From contig SKCR01038119.1 in the NCBI GenBank assembly GCA_019454045.1, forward strand, positions 44,845 to 108,844: a stretch of DNA of 64,000 bases. The letters are read 5' to 3'. The position numbers were made by a program, and so were the translations under genes. This document shows positions 1 to 10,128 of this stretch, piece after piece. Origin of the DNA: Zanthoxylum bungeanum. Lineage: Eukaryota > Streptophyta > Magnoliopsida > Sapindales > Rutaceae. The notes below the pieces were generated by a model. The model saw only the letters and a list, made by a program, of their open reading frames with translations. It had not been told where the DNA came from and searched no databases. Each line of letters begins with the position of its first letter. Within the stretch, counting starts at the first letter, position 1.

Positions 1-130
1 TTTTATTTTGAAAATCCCGCTTGCACTGGCTTGCTTTGTCCTAAAAAAAAAATTCCGTTTTTATTTTTCCTGCAAAACTAACACAAAAAAAATTAAAAAG
101 TTCACACAAAATAAAATTCAAAAAAAATTG

Positions 131-183
131 CATGGGTTGCCTCCCTGCTAGCGCTAAATTTTTCATCTTCAGCCAGACGTGAC
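131..183 (-). other. Athila pol-end conserved block (relic)
   Basis: On the minus strand this short block contains AGCGCTAGCAGGGAGGCAAC, which resembles a stretch found just after the end of pol in many plant Athila elements. Near-identical blocks lie at 12698-12749 and 18528-18570. Its position directly after the gag frame marks a large internal deletion of pol shared by the family. Confidence 0.55.
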
Positions 184-220
184 TGAAATCCATATGTCAA
201 GGAGGTTTCAGTGTCGTTTT

Positions 221-568
221 TTATGTCCGATTAAAGACAATTCCGTGAGCATTGCTTTTGAAGGGTCTCTTCCAACGGTAAAGTGGCAGAAATAATTTTT
301 TCTCATTCAGTGCTCGTGCCACCTTTTTAATCTTTATTGCTCCAGTAGTACCTACAAAGAAAGAAAGAAAATCAGGAGGTCTCGTATGGTGCTTGATTTG
401 AAATGGAAATTCCATTATATCAAGCTTCTGGGTGATATCTTTGATTTGTACTCCCCAAAACAGCGATGTTTTTCCTGAATGCTCTGGATTTTTATTAAGG
501 TCAGACATTAGGTCTTCATCCTCTGATTCGAGTGAATTGATTGGCTCAAGTTGATCTTCTTCAAACAT
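221..568 (-). pseudogene. Downstream relic frame of Ath-A (acidic, then basic)
   Basis: This 115-codon open stretch lies just downstream of the gag frame, offset in frame, and overlaps nothing else. It begins with an acidic run (EEDQLEP, ESEDEDLMSD) and ends with a basic tail (FKSNAHGIVFNRT). Degenerate equivalents occur in Ath-B and Ath-C between gag and the pol-end block. It is best read as fused remains of gag and the end of pol in the deletion derivative. I do not recognise a domain in it. Confidence 0.4.
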
Positions 569-649
569 TTGTGAAATGGAATCTCCAAGATCTTCGTTTT
601 GAGGATACAGAATTCCATCCTCAATTTTTGATGCAGTTGGTACAAATAG

Positions 650-1330
650 CTAAGTTTCATCCTCGTCAGAATCTGAATAATAGAAATCAAATCGAGACTT
701 TGCCGGTTCAAGTTCCTGAACTGATACCTCTGATTGTTGATACTGCTCAGCCTCCTCCTTTGTTGAAATGTCATTATAAAATGATTGGTACTCGAAGGCT
801 TCATCAGTGTCATCTGAGAATGGTTCTTGAGGTATATAGTTCTGGTTTTCTGTTAATTGTCTGATCTGATCTGTCATTCTCTGTATGAATTCTGTGTTAA
901 TCTGAATTTGTGCATCAAATTGAGCTGCTTGTTCCTTGAACATGTGAATCCACTGATCTTCCTCGGATTGTTGTGGTTCTTGGTAAGGATCAAAGGAAGA
1001 TGATGGATAAGATGGAAGATGTGATGGTTCTGTGAAATATGTTGGCTCATCATACCATGAAGGATCTTGATAGTTCTGCCACCATGGATGGTAGTTGTAT
1101 TCGCAATAATCGCTTGGGTGGTCACCATTACATATATCACATCTCCATATTGAGTTCTGTTGAGCAAATGTAGTATAACTTAATTCTGGCATCCAGTAAT
1201 AATTGTTAGGCTGTACAACAGGCCTTAGAAAACCGGACTGTTGTTCCCAGATTTGGGGTGTATCTTCTTGTAAAGCACGTAATCTTTCAATCTCCCAGTA
1301 ATGTTCCATTTTTAAGTCACCTGAAATCAA
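650..1330 (-). CDS. Athila-like Gag C-terminal fragment (zinc-knuckle protein)
   Basis: A 226-codon open frame on the minus strand. A single zinc knuckle CDICNGDHPSDYC (C-x2-C-x3-H-x4-C) lies near residues 61-73. It is followed by an aromatic/asparagine stretch (YNYHPWWQNYQDPSWYDEP), a Pro/Ser/Gln-rich linker, and a segment IQRMTDQIRQLTENQN that may form a coiled coil. This order matches the C-terminal half of plant Athila Gag (knuckle, then an N-P-G-W-R-N-H-P-like segment, then a helix ending QIGQLA). The acidic tail ends YYSDSDEDET. The N-terminal capsid half is missing, because the primer-binding site lies only about 90 bases upstream. If expressed it could only be a partial nucleocapsid-like protein. 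Homologues are at 13067-13962 (frameshifted) and split across 39185-39434 and 18568-19535. Confidence 0.6.
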   Translation of the reverse strand: MISGDLKMEHYWEIERLRALQEDTPQIWEQQSGFLRPVVQPNNYYWMPELSYTTFAQQNSIWRCDICNGDHPSDYCEYNYHPWWQNYQDPSWYDEPTYFTEPSHLPSYPSSSFDPYQEPQQSEEDQWIHMFKEQAAQFDAQIQINTEFIQRMTDQIRQLTENQNYIPQEPFSDDTDEAFEYQSFYNDISTKEEAEQYQQSEVSVQELEPAKSRFDFYYSDSDEDET

Positions 1331-1422
1331 AAGAAAGAAATAAAAATTACAGATAAAAATAAAGAAAATTTAGATACAAGTAAATTAGATAGCTTCAAAA
1401 TTAACAACTCAAGAAATATAAG

Positions 1423-1440
1423 TCCCCGGCAACGGCGCCA
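1423..1440 (-). other. Primer-binding site, tRNA-Asp type
   Basis: The minus strand reads TGGCGCCGTTGCCGGGGA, complementary to the 3' end of plant tRNA-Asp. It starts 6 bases inside the LTR end (1447). This is the usual primer of Athila-type elements. Confidence 0.85.
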
Positions 1441-2230
1441 AAAACTTGACCGGCGTAAACACACACGTATAACGCAAGCGCACGTATCGTTCAAGTAGTA
1501 TAAAAATATCGATCACACGAGGACTTAATTCCTACTGTTGTTATTAATTATTGAATCTATTTATTTACAAATATCTAATTAAAAGGGAGAATAGAATTAT
1601 TGATTGATTGATTTGGTTGTTTGTAGATTTGCTAAATAAATAAATAAAAAGACAAAAGAAAATACTAAGGAAAATAACAGATAAAAAGATATTAAGGTTG
1701 TGAATTCTTTTAATATCATTTAAAAGATGAAGTGATTATTTTATGTTTGTGTAATAAATCAGTTTACTAACCTGGAACACTAAATTATGTAAAAGCCTCT
1801 TCCGATGGTCAATTACAAATACCCAGTATAACCCAATTGAACCATATTCATATGTCAACCACATTACCTGGATTCATTAAGTCTAAGTTCCAATTATGGC
1901 TACCCCCGCCCGACAGGTATATTCCTATCCTGTAAGGAAATCTATTAAAGGGTTATCTATCCTCAAGGAAGATCGTGGGCTATTAAATCTAAGGCGGAAA
2001 CCTAAAATCCCTATGTCTAGTTCATTTTAGATTTACCATATCAATCTTATTGGTGATCAGACAACAAGAAGCATTAAGCTTAAGACTTAATAAATAAACC
2101 TTTAAATTACTCAACTATAAAATAATCCCTTATAAACCGGTGATATTAAAAGTCATCACAACCCCTAATTAACTAACACATAACTAGGACTATAAAAATA
2201 AAATACATAAAATAAAAATACTGAAAAGTA

Positions 2231-2254
2231 AAATAAAATAAAATAAAATAAAAT
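2231..2254. repeat. AAAAT-type microsatellite
   Basis: Five uninterrupted 5-bp units of AAAAT/AAATA inside the Ath-A LTR. Confidence 0.8.
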
Positions 2255-2335
2255 GCTAAGGTAAAAGGAATTACTTTTACTACTACTAATTTAGATATCT
2301 CCCATAAAATAATATATAAACTTGTGTTAAATTTA

Positions 2336-2500
2336 CCAACCGACCAGTCTGGCGGTATCCTGATTAAGTCAAATTAAGTCCAACCAGCCATTAAGGCGGA
2401 ACCAAAAATAAATTTACCAACCGACCAGTCTGGCGGTATCCTTGATTAGTCAGGTTTAAACCAGATTAAAATTACATTACCAACCGACCAATATAGCGGT
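2336..2500 (-). repeat. Array of short 'accgaccagtctggcggt' repeats in the Ath-A LTR
   Basis: Four copies (near 2336, 2381, 2417 and 2482) of an imperfect inverted repeat of about 18 bp. Each has a CCA(A)CC...GGCGGT frame around a varying centre (AGTCTG, ATTAA, AATATA). Equivalent arrays lie at 14985-15165, 40450-40640 and 58275-58465. Confidence 0.6.
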
Positions 2501-2884
2501 ATTCCTTATTAAGTCAATATTTTAAATAGTGAATATATTATTTTTAAGGGAGATTAATCTAAATAGTAACAGTAAAAAAATTACCTTTCACCCTAGCTGA
2601 GGAAATTACTTCAACATGGTGAATAGTAAAACTGTAAAAAGTAAAAAGTAAAAATTAAATTACTATTATTACAAAAGTAATTAAAATATTTACAAAACTA
2701 AAAATAAAAAAAAAAACTAAAAAATAAAAATAAAAATTCTAGAGAGAGAAACTCTCTCCTTAGAGAGAATTTAAGAGAGAGAGAGGTACACATAATTCTG
2801 AAATTTGCGCAGTATTTATAGAAATATTTTTCACTGTTCGCGCGTCGCGACGCCAAGGAGCTCACCGTCGCGACGCTGGATTTG

Positions 2885-3302
2885 TCGACGTGGCATGCTG
2901 AGGAGGCGACACGTAGCATGGCGGCTGACTGTTCACGCGACACGTGTCAAGGCGGCTAATTCTCAATTATTGTGATGACGTCATTGATGATGTCATGCTG
3001 ACGTGGCGATGACGTGGCGCTGACGTGGCGTGGCGGCTGACTATTCACTTGTCGGCACAATAGGATTGCGACACGTGGCGACACGTGTCAAGTTCTGATT
3101 GGCTGAGGCTGACGTGGCAAGTTGACTCGGTTGACCTGCTGACGTGGAAGATGATGTGGCACGACGCGTGGCAAGATTGACTTGTTGACCGATGATGTGG
3201 CTGACGACGAGGCGACACGTGTCAAGTCTGAGTGTCGGCAGCATATGATGTTGACACGTGGCACGGCGCACGTTAGCAGATTGGTTGTGATGGTGACACG
3301 TG
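2885..3302 (-). promoter_or_regulatory. Dense ACGT-core (G-box / bZIP-type) cluster in an LTR
   Basis: About 15 ACGT cores occur in roughly 415 bases (for example 2888, 2911, 2942, 2978, 3001, 3012, 3023, 3073, 3083, 3112, 3142, 3217, 3256, 3270, 3298). They are mostly TGACGTGGC, GACACGTGGC or GACACGTGTC, plus one TGACGTCA (2976-2983). TTGAC W-box cores also occur at 3122, 3131, 3177 and 3185. In plants ACGT cores bind bZIP/bHLH factors and TTGAC binds WRKY factors. The block is GC-rich in an AT-rich neighbourhood and lies in the U3-side half of the LTR. Regulatory function is inferred only from motif density. Confidence 0.5.
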
Positions 3303-3610
3303 GCACGGCGCATTTTAGCAAAGTCAAAACTTCTCAAATTGTTGACCGTTGACCAGGCGCATGTTAGCAGATTCGGCTCACGCTGGGCGTCGCGACGCGG
3401 AAGGTCTGGGCGGCGCAACGCTGGAAATTACCAAAATGCCCCTTTTCGCCAATTTTCACTGTTTTACTCCAAATCACCTCCAGAATGTCCTGAAACTTTA
3501 TTTATCTACAAAATAACACAAAACACATCAAAACATTCACAAAACTCAAGAAACTATTCAAAATATTAGATTAAATGAGTGGGAAATAGTGATATAAATA
3601 CCACTCATCA

Positions 3611-4247
3611 GTGACCATCATCACCACTATGACTGGAGTGATGCTTCAGTCTTGACATCACACCCAACACACTAGGATTCTCAATATACCCAGCAGAGGC
3701 GTACACAGAACCTATTAAAGCCCTGGACGACCAAAACCAAAGTATATTGATTGTCGCAAGTATTAGCGGTGCAAGTCTCAAGTTAAGACCAAATACACCT
3801 ACCCTGATTTCGGACTTCCACAGACACATAGTCATACTACCAATGGAATTCCGAGGGGTCTATCCAGAGCGAAGCTATTTCCCGTACCATCGGTAAACAC
3901 AACCTCATATTACACTTGCATGAGTATCATATACCGAAATATATGAGAACTATGCCGTTGTGCCCGCACAATGCGCACAAGTGTAATACTAGTCTTTTAC
4001 GCATTATCGATGTCCAATCTCGATAATACTCTGACTAGGGATATTTAATGATTAATCCTTTGCGGACAGATACTGTCTCATATCATCTCAATCCAGGAAC
4101 TAATCATAAGGACCTCATATCATTTATACATCTTGGTGATCTAATCACAAATGATAAGAGAGCAATCTCCTTTGTCATATAGTTAATTTGTACAACAACA
4201 CCATGATCTGTACAAATAGTGACGCTATGGGTCATAACTGTCCAACA
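3611..4247 (-). repeat. 3' LTR of Cop-1, truncated (637 bp remain)
   Basis: This matches the U3 end of the 5' LTR (about 11490-12010), including the TGTTGGACAGTTATGACCC start (read from 4247). It stops exactly where the Ath-A LTR begins. Confidence 0.8.
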
Positions 4248-4262
4248 ATCTCCCACTTGGCC
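4248..4262 (-). other. Polypurine tract of Cop-1
   Basis: The minus strand reads CAAGTGGGAGAT just before the LTR start TGTTGG. The same tract precedes the 3' LTRs of Cop-2, -3, -4 and -5. Confidence 0.7.
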
Positions 4263-5700
4263 TATAGCCAGTCACTCGAGTGTCCTACACCCGAACTATG
4301 TACGGTTGGCTCAAATTTCTGAGAAAAGGCATTCGTCAGTGGATTTACATGATTATCATCTGATGTGATTTATTCAATTATCACATCGCCACGATGTATG
4401 ATCCGAACGAATTAGATGAATATCTGAAGTATATATATGGATCGTTGATGAGACCATTGATTCTTTAGCCTGTGCTGAAGCCTAGCTCAGCTGCTAACAG
4501 AACTATATCTAATCTAATTAGATTTATTGTCGACCCAAATGGCTTCTATTACTGCCTCAGCTGCAGCAATAACCCACTTTTGTTGTTTATTCGATAACAA
4601 TATCTTGCTTGGAAGATTTCCAGCTCACTGTTTTGTTATTCAAACTATATAGTACCGTTTTGCGACTTATAGTCGTTATTGTCAGTTAGGAAACTTGCAG
4701 TAGTGATCCTAGTCACTTCAAGTTCTCCTTCTCCATAGTTTAACACAACATCCTTAGATCTCTAAGATACTAACGGATGTTCTTAACATCAATCCAATGA
4801 CTATCACTTGGATTGGCCTGATTGTGACTCCATATGCTCAAAGCGTATCAGACACCAAGTCACGTACATTTTTCAATGTACGAGTTCTCGGAGAGTTTTT
4901 ACAACTTTAAATCTATCCCAGTAGATCTTTATTCCTTGAATAAAGGTTGTTCTCCTAAGAATTCTACGGAGAATTTTCTCGAAAGCCAAGGTTTCGCCGA
5001 TTGTTTTATGGGAATATCATTTCCAAGAAATGACACATTATCATTATTTATATATGACTGCCACTATCAGTGCACTCCCACCAACCTCCTTATATACACA
5101 AGAATCATTTTCGTTTTGAATTAAATCATAAACCATTATGATTCCATCAAAATGATAATTCCAAGAATGTAATGCTTGCTTCAATCCAATCATGGACCGA
5201 ATAACCTGCAAACCATGTTTGGTAGTTTTGGTACGACAAAACCGTCAGGATGTTGTAAATATCCTCCAAAAGGTTTCCTTTTCAAGAAAGTGATTTTCCC
5301 GTTCAGCTGTCAAATTTCATAAATGAAACATGCAGCTTTAGCAAGCATTATCCAAATGGATTTACTGTGGCAACAGGTAAAAGGTTTCATCGTAATCGAC
5401 ACAATGTTGATAACGATACCTTTCCATTACAAGCCTAGCTTAGTACGTTGGTATATTGCCATCCATGTATGTCTCTCTTGAAGACTTATATAGTACCAAT
5501 AGGCACAATGCCTTGCGGTACAATAACTAGTGTCTAAACATAGTTGGTATACATGGAATCCATTTCAGACTCATGGCACTTTGCCATAATAGGGAGCCGA
5601 TACCTTGTATCACTTCCTCATTCATAGTCAGTTGGTATTCCTCAATAAGATTGACATCTTTATGAGGTGAGATCAGAAACACATACCCCAGGTTGTTTTC
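4263..5700 (-). pseudogene. Cop-1 reverse transcriptase and RNase H relic
   Basis: Decayed minus-strand pol. The RT start (near 5650) corresponds to the copia segment 'TYEEV...W..VMKSEMDSM', followed by the 'QPDGF.VP..ANKVCKL' region near 5200-5260. The RNase H part (about 4300-4750) keeps the 'ELEVTG..ASF' and 'KQ..AAAEAA' blocks. Many stops and small indels break it. It aligns along its length with 29930-31335 (Cop-3) and 35850-37200 (Cop-2). Confidence 0.65.
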
Positions 5701-5999
5701 TGATTCTTTCCGACTTACGTGGTTCTTGTGTATTCGAAGATTATTGGTATAATTTCATTCTTGATGAACTATTTATGTTCCATTAAGGATTCGGTGCTTG
5801 GAAAAGTATTACTTCGATTTGCATCGAGTTTTACTATCCTCCCACATACCACTGCATATAGGTATTCCTCTTAGGAAAATCGCATGGCGAGCAACAATTA
5901 AATTGTTCTCTTGTGAGATGTATAAGTACTATACTTTGGTATCCCTAGGATAACCTCCAATTGGCACTTATCCAATTTGGGTTCTAGTTTGGTATCATC

Positions 6000-6720
6000 C
6001 AAACGTATGCCTAGCATCCCAAATCTTCAAGAATGAGAAACCCGGTTTCTTTCTTGTTCATATCTAATATGAAGTCTGTCAAACAGATTTTTATGGAACC
6101 TTATTCAAAATAAGTTTTGCACAATTTAATATGTATCCATTGAAGGAAATGGTAGCTCAGAGCGACTCATGATTAGCCTTATCATGTCTAACATAATTCA
6201 GTTTGTCCGGTTCGGACACACCTTCAATTGACGTGTTCCGGAAGGTGTCCTCATTGAAAGAATACTATACTATTTCAAGTATTTGAGAAACTTATTGCTT
6301 AAGTATTTTCATTAAGGTCTAATCGTGATGGTTTAATACTTTAGCCGATCTGTCTTTCTATTTCGTGTCGAAACTATAAAAGTTTTGGATTCGTGTTTCA
6401 AAAGAAACTCATAACCATAACGTGATTCCACATCTGTAAAGGTCACAAAATATTCATATCCACCTCTAGCCTAGCTAGACATGGGCCCACGTGCTTCACT
6501 ATGAACTAGGGCTAACAGATCGGTGGCACTTGCACTTTTACCGTGTAAATAGTGTTTTAGGCACTTTGCCTAATAAACTAGATTTGTAGACTTTATTTGA
6601 ATAGAATCAAATCAGTCATAGTACCCACTATTTGAAAGTGTGGATATACGAGTCTTGTTTTAATTGTGTCCCAGAAAACAATGCCACAATATGTTTCGAC
6701 TGATTAAATCAGTTTGAGCT
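6000..6720 (-). pseudogene. Cop-1 GAG-pre-integrase and integrase relic
   Basis: The minus strand keeps a trace of the pre-integrase zinc segment ('LGHI.KTRIHT', near 6640-6690) and, after it, the integrase core start ('LA..HSD..GPM', near 6480-6530). The later core is disrupted. Boundaries are approximate and are set by alignment to 28890-29400 of Cop-3. Confidence 0.5.
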
Positions 6721-7119
6721 ATTTGTTTGTCATGTTATATGTTTGAGATTTATTTATATTCAAAATATAAATACTGTTGTTCATATTTAATGTGTTTATC
6801 TCAATATCATCTTTATATAATAAAACACTTAAGTGTTCTAGAATATAAAGGTACACCCACAGCGGGTTAAACACTGATATAGAGATAATGTTTCTAGTCA
6901 AACTAGTTACATTATAACAGTTTCCTAATTTAAGTACGCACCTGAGGGGTAGTTCCTAAATATAGGTATCTACGGTTAAAACAGCGACAATTGTCCCGTT
7001 TCCGATTCACAGATAAATCTTAACTGAAGTCAGTATCCTGCTCATAGCAGATTCTACACATCAGTACATATTTATTTATCACACTAAGTAGCTAAAATCC
7101 AATTTTAATACTAGTAGTG

Positions 7120-7450
7120 AACATATTTATGACAAACATATTTGAAGTCAAAGCCTTGCCCCGTCTTCAATTCCTTCATGTCTGCTTTGTCCAAACGGTA
7201 GTCACGCTTCCGCGATCCCGTTTGCCACATTTTAGGCAGACATTTTTGGATATGTCATTTGTCTTCCCAGAAGATTATAATGATTTTTCCTTCGTCCTTT
7301 TCCATATACAGAAGCGTTCGGCCTAGCCTTGGCATTCAGGAATGTCGAAGTAAGGTGCACCTTGCGCTTCTTGCCTTATTGCAAACTTTGGCTTTGTCTC
7401 CTTGAGAATGGTCATTAACTCTCCAAGAGTTATTTATTGCAATTTATACT
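7120..7450 (-). pseudogene. Cop-1 gag C-terminal relic, zinc knuckle mutated
   Basis: This corresponds to the CCHC region that is intact in Cop-2 (34247-34288). Here the first two cysteines remain (CLKCGKR), but the GH pair reads DR and a frameshift removes the last cysteine. Upstream lies the copia gag-like segment that reads 'EKTLGELMAML' in Cop-2. Confidence 0.55.
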
Positions 7451-8177
7451 TCTAAGATCTAAGAATAGATCTATGAAGATCATTCAATTTCTTTATCATA
7501 CTATAAGGATCTAATCCTTAGTTCTGATTAAGAAATTAAGAGTCTATTTGGCAAGTTTAATGGATTAAGCACTAAAGTTATCATCACATAAATATACCAA
7601 ATATCATGCTCTACTATTTGCTTAACTCCGGGCTTAGGCCTAATATGTTATTTTATCAAATAAAGTAACTTATTAAAGCCGCTTAAATACATTTTCACCC
7701 AGGATTATGTTTTAAACACTAATCTTTCAATTATCTTGATTCCAATAGTCCAACTATCGAATCAACGATTTTAGGTACTATTAAATATAATGATTACTAT
7801 AGTCTAACTATATAATCAACTATAATTTAATAGATTAAATTCAATTATATTGATTACTATAATCCAATTATAAAATCAACTATAATTAATTAAATCAAAT
7901 ATATTGATTACTATAATCCAATTATATAATCAACTATAAATGAATAGTTTGAATACAGTCCAACTGTTTTATTAAAACAACAATTAAATATTAGTCCAAC
8001 TAATAAATAATTTATTTGACGAATGATATGATTGAGCGCGTGTGGCAAGTAATTAAACGAATATTGCAAATTTAATTCTTGCCTCCCACTATTTTTCGGA
8101 GAGCCTCTAACCCTCTGTCAAGTACTCGGGAAACTGTGTTTCCTAGTGGGCTAGGATCCCGTTAAATAACACACAAT

Positions 8178-8556
8178 CTTGACTTTGGCCAACAAATTGT
8201 ATGATAATTAACTAGGTAGATCTCTAAGATCAATTGGATCCCATCCAATTCCTAGATCCAGTAGGGGGACATCCAAGTCCGAAATATATATCTTATATAT
8301 GCCAATATATCCAATATATTGCCTAACCTTTTTCCTCTGAATCAACTAAGCCTTGGCTTTGGCACAACAAACTTAGTGATCCCAGTTAAGCATGACCCAT
8401 TGACCTATGAAAGCTTCGTAATCAATGTCGATGGACAAGAAGTGATCTTGACTTTGGCCAACAAATCACAACTTGGACAAGACATTGATATGGAACAAAG
8501 CCTTCATGATTCAAACACATCCTCGACGGACAAAGGCCTTGACTTTGGCCAACAAA
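8178..8556 (+). repeat. Three copies of a 19-bp motif in the Cop-1 leader
   Basis: The motif cttgactttggccaacaaa is present at 8178-8196, 8447-8465 and 8538-8556. The same three-fold arrangement recurs in Cop-2 (22990, 23082, 23351), Cop-3 (near 27030, 27125 and 27395) and Cop-4 (near 53916, 54188 and 54280). Confidence 0.8.
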
Positions 8557-8579
8557 CCAATGCCAGTTTTGGATCTTGA
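8319..8579 (+). CDS. Antisense 86-codon frame in the Cop-1 leader (unknown)
   Basis: This is an open frame on the strand opposite to the element's genes, starting MPNLFPLNQLSLGFG and ending with a stop after GQQTNASFGS. Homologous open frames lie at 27010-27270 (Cop-3, also 86 codons) and 54117-54320 (Cop-4, 67 codons from an internal ATG). In Cop-2 (about 22976-23215) the frame is recognisable but shifted. The central segment ESFVINVDGQEVILTL is the best conserved. I recognise no family. It may be a real antisense protein like those reported for some plant LTR elements, or a chance frame in a conserved leader. The two repeats of the 19-bp motif inside it encode L-T-L-A-N-K and L-D-F-G-Q-Q, so they are read in different frames. 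Confidence 0.35.
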   Translation: MPNLFPLNQLSLGFGTTNLVIPVKHDPLTYESFVINVDGQEVILTLANKSQLGQDIDMEQSLHDSNTSSTDKGLDFGQQTNASFGS

Positions 8580-10115
8580 GTAAGAATCACTCAATGAAAG
8601 GAAAAACGCTTAATATTTTGTGAGGGTTTTTCGCGTGCAAATTGGCAACCAATTTATTATATTTGATAAGGTCTCATCATCATACACCCTTAAGCATGCA
8701 TTCTAAATACATAATAAGGTGCGTAAAAATATATAATAATGATATGCGGATGGATATTTAACACATTGATCCTAGATCAAATCTCTCCATTTCCTCTCTC
8801 CCGCTAGCACATGTATTACTTCTACCCGTTGCATAACACTTCTAAAGAAACCTCATTTACATTGAAGGGAATATGTGAGAAGAGAAATACAAAGAGTAAA
8901 GAGGTAATAGGCGAGACACGCAGGTCCAATTAATAAATTCTAAATTTATTACAATTTCCAAAATTGCCTCACCCATCTAATATCCATCCGATATACATTA
9001 TTCATGCATCACAACCATGTATTCCCACAAGCATGTTATCAATCAATCTAATCCAATTAATTAATCTGATAATTAATGACCATCCAATGTTCAAACAACG
9101 ATTTGATTTTGCGCGAGTCAAACTCCTTTTGCGAATAAGTACTCAAAGTACGAATTCTTGAATTAAATTAAACTACAAAATTAAATCCAATTTAATTTGT
9201 ATTTAATACTAATTCATTATTTAATTCCAAATTAAATATTACACTTTATTAACGAACCTTTACGACTTAAATTCCAAATTTAATCGTTACGGGTCTCAAG
9301 CCCGATTAACGTCCAACGTTAATTTAATTAAAGTCCAATGGGCTTTCAATTAATTTCTTTAAGGCATGGACTTTTGGTCAACTTAGGTCAAACCCAATAA
9401 CCAAAGCACAATCAAGGAATAACCCCATAAGCCTAGAAATCAATTTAGGTCCATTAGGCCCAATTAAAGTTAAATGTCCATTAGTCGCATTTGGGCTTTA
9501 TGGAAATGGTTTTGGGCCCAATTGGATCCAACCAATTTAGCCTAAACCTAACTTGGTACAACCAAGCCCAATTAGCCCATTAACAACTTTAAGCCCAATT
9601 TTCAAAATTAGCCCAATTAATTAAATTACAAAATTCCAATTTCACAATTTAATTAACCAAAGTGTATAGCATAATTAATTACCCAAATTAATATTTCCAA
9701 AACACCAATTAGCCTAATTAATCATGCTCATTAACAAAATTAGTGTCCAACACAATTGATCAAAAATCAAACCCATTTCATGCTAGTAAGCTCTCGACAA
9801 TTGGGGTTATTTATGTCCGATTCGGTTTCAATCCAATTAAATCCACAATTGATATTAAATCAACATTTCCCAATTGTTTCAAGTCATCCAATGATCAACG
9901 AAACAAAAAATACTAAGAATTATGGCACTATCATCATTCTCGGCCAAGCCTAAAATTTGGGAAAAAATTGTTCCAAACAATATTTCTTGAAATTGATCCA
10001 ATCAAACTTCAATTAAACTACATTTAAGCATACTCAATCATCCAATTTCATCAAATCATGCTCAAATACATTTTACCCAATTTTAACCCTAAATTCAAGT
10101 TTCATGCTTTTACTC
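8580..10115 (-). other. Non-coding leader of Cop-1
   Basis: A long untranslated leader lies between primer site and gag. It is AT-rich, with recurrent AATTAA-type words and no convincing frame. It is collinear with 25485-27009 of Cop-3, 21518-22975 of Cop-2 and 54332-55995 of Cop-4. Confidence 0.6.
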
Positions 10116-10128
10116 GCTCTGATACCAT
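10116..10128 (-). other. Primer-binding site of Cop-1 (initiator tRNA-Met)
   Basis: The minus strand reads ATGGTATCAGAGC, abutting the CCAACA end of the 5' LTR. This is the standard plant copia primer site. Confidence 0.9.

Larger units (their letters stand above)
1..3610 (-). mobile_element. Ath-A: Athila-like Ty3/gypsy element, internally deleted, cut by the window edge
   Basis: Read on the minus strand the order is 5' LTR (3610 to 1447), tRNA-Asp primer-binding site, a gag-derived reading frame, a relic of the pol end, then the window edge. Only about 90 bases separate the primer site from the gag frame, and the frame corresponds only to the C-terminal half of Athila Gag. No protease, RT or integrase is seen before the pol-end motif at 131-183, so the element appears non-autonomous. 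It interrupts the 3' LTR of Cop-1 at 3610/3611. The other half of that target lies left of the window, so the target duplication (candidate GTGAC, 3611-3615) cannot be checked. Family assignment rests on primer site, Gag layout and LTR ends and is fairly safe at superfamily level. Confidence 0.8.
1447..3610 (-). repeat. 5' LTR of Ath-A (2164 bp)
   Basis: On the minus strand the LTR starts TGATGAGTGG at 3610 and ends CCGGTCA at 1447, giving TG...CA ends. It has the same start and end as the Ath-B/C LTRs, but its U3-side half carries a GC-rich block (about 2830-3430) that those LTRs lack. It also holds short hairpin-like repeats (2336-2500) and an AAAAT microsatellite. Confidence 0.8.

Noticed and set aside
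541..864. Open frame on the plus strand opposite Ath-A gag
   Set aside because: Shadow of the real Gag-derived frame at 650-1330, caused by its biased codon use.
2336..2500. Possible CRISPR-like array of short repeats
   Set aside because: Repeats are degenerate, spacers are irregular, and the setting is a plant LTR.
3041..3418. Long frame with RR and TC repeats in the Ath-A LTR
   Set aside because: Comes from reading through the GC-rich ACGT block; no domain, and the repeats are DNA motifs.
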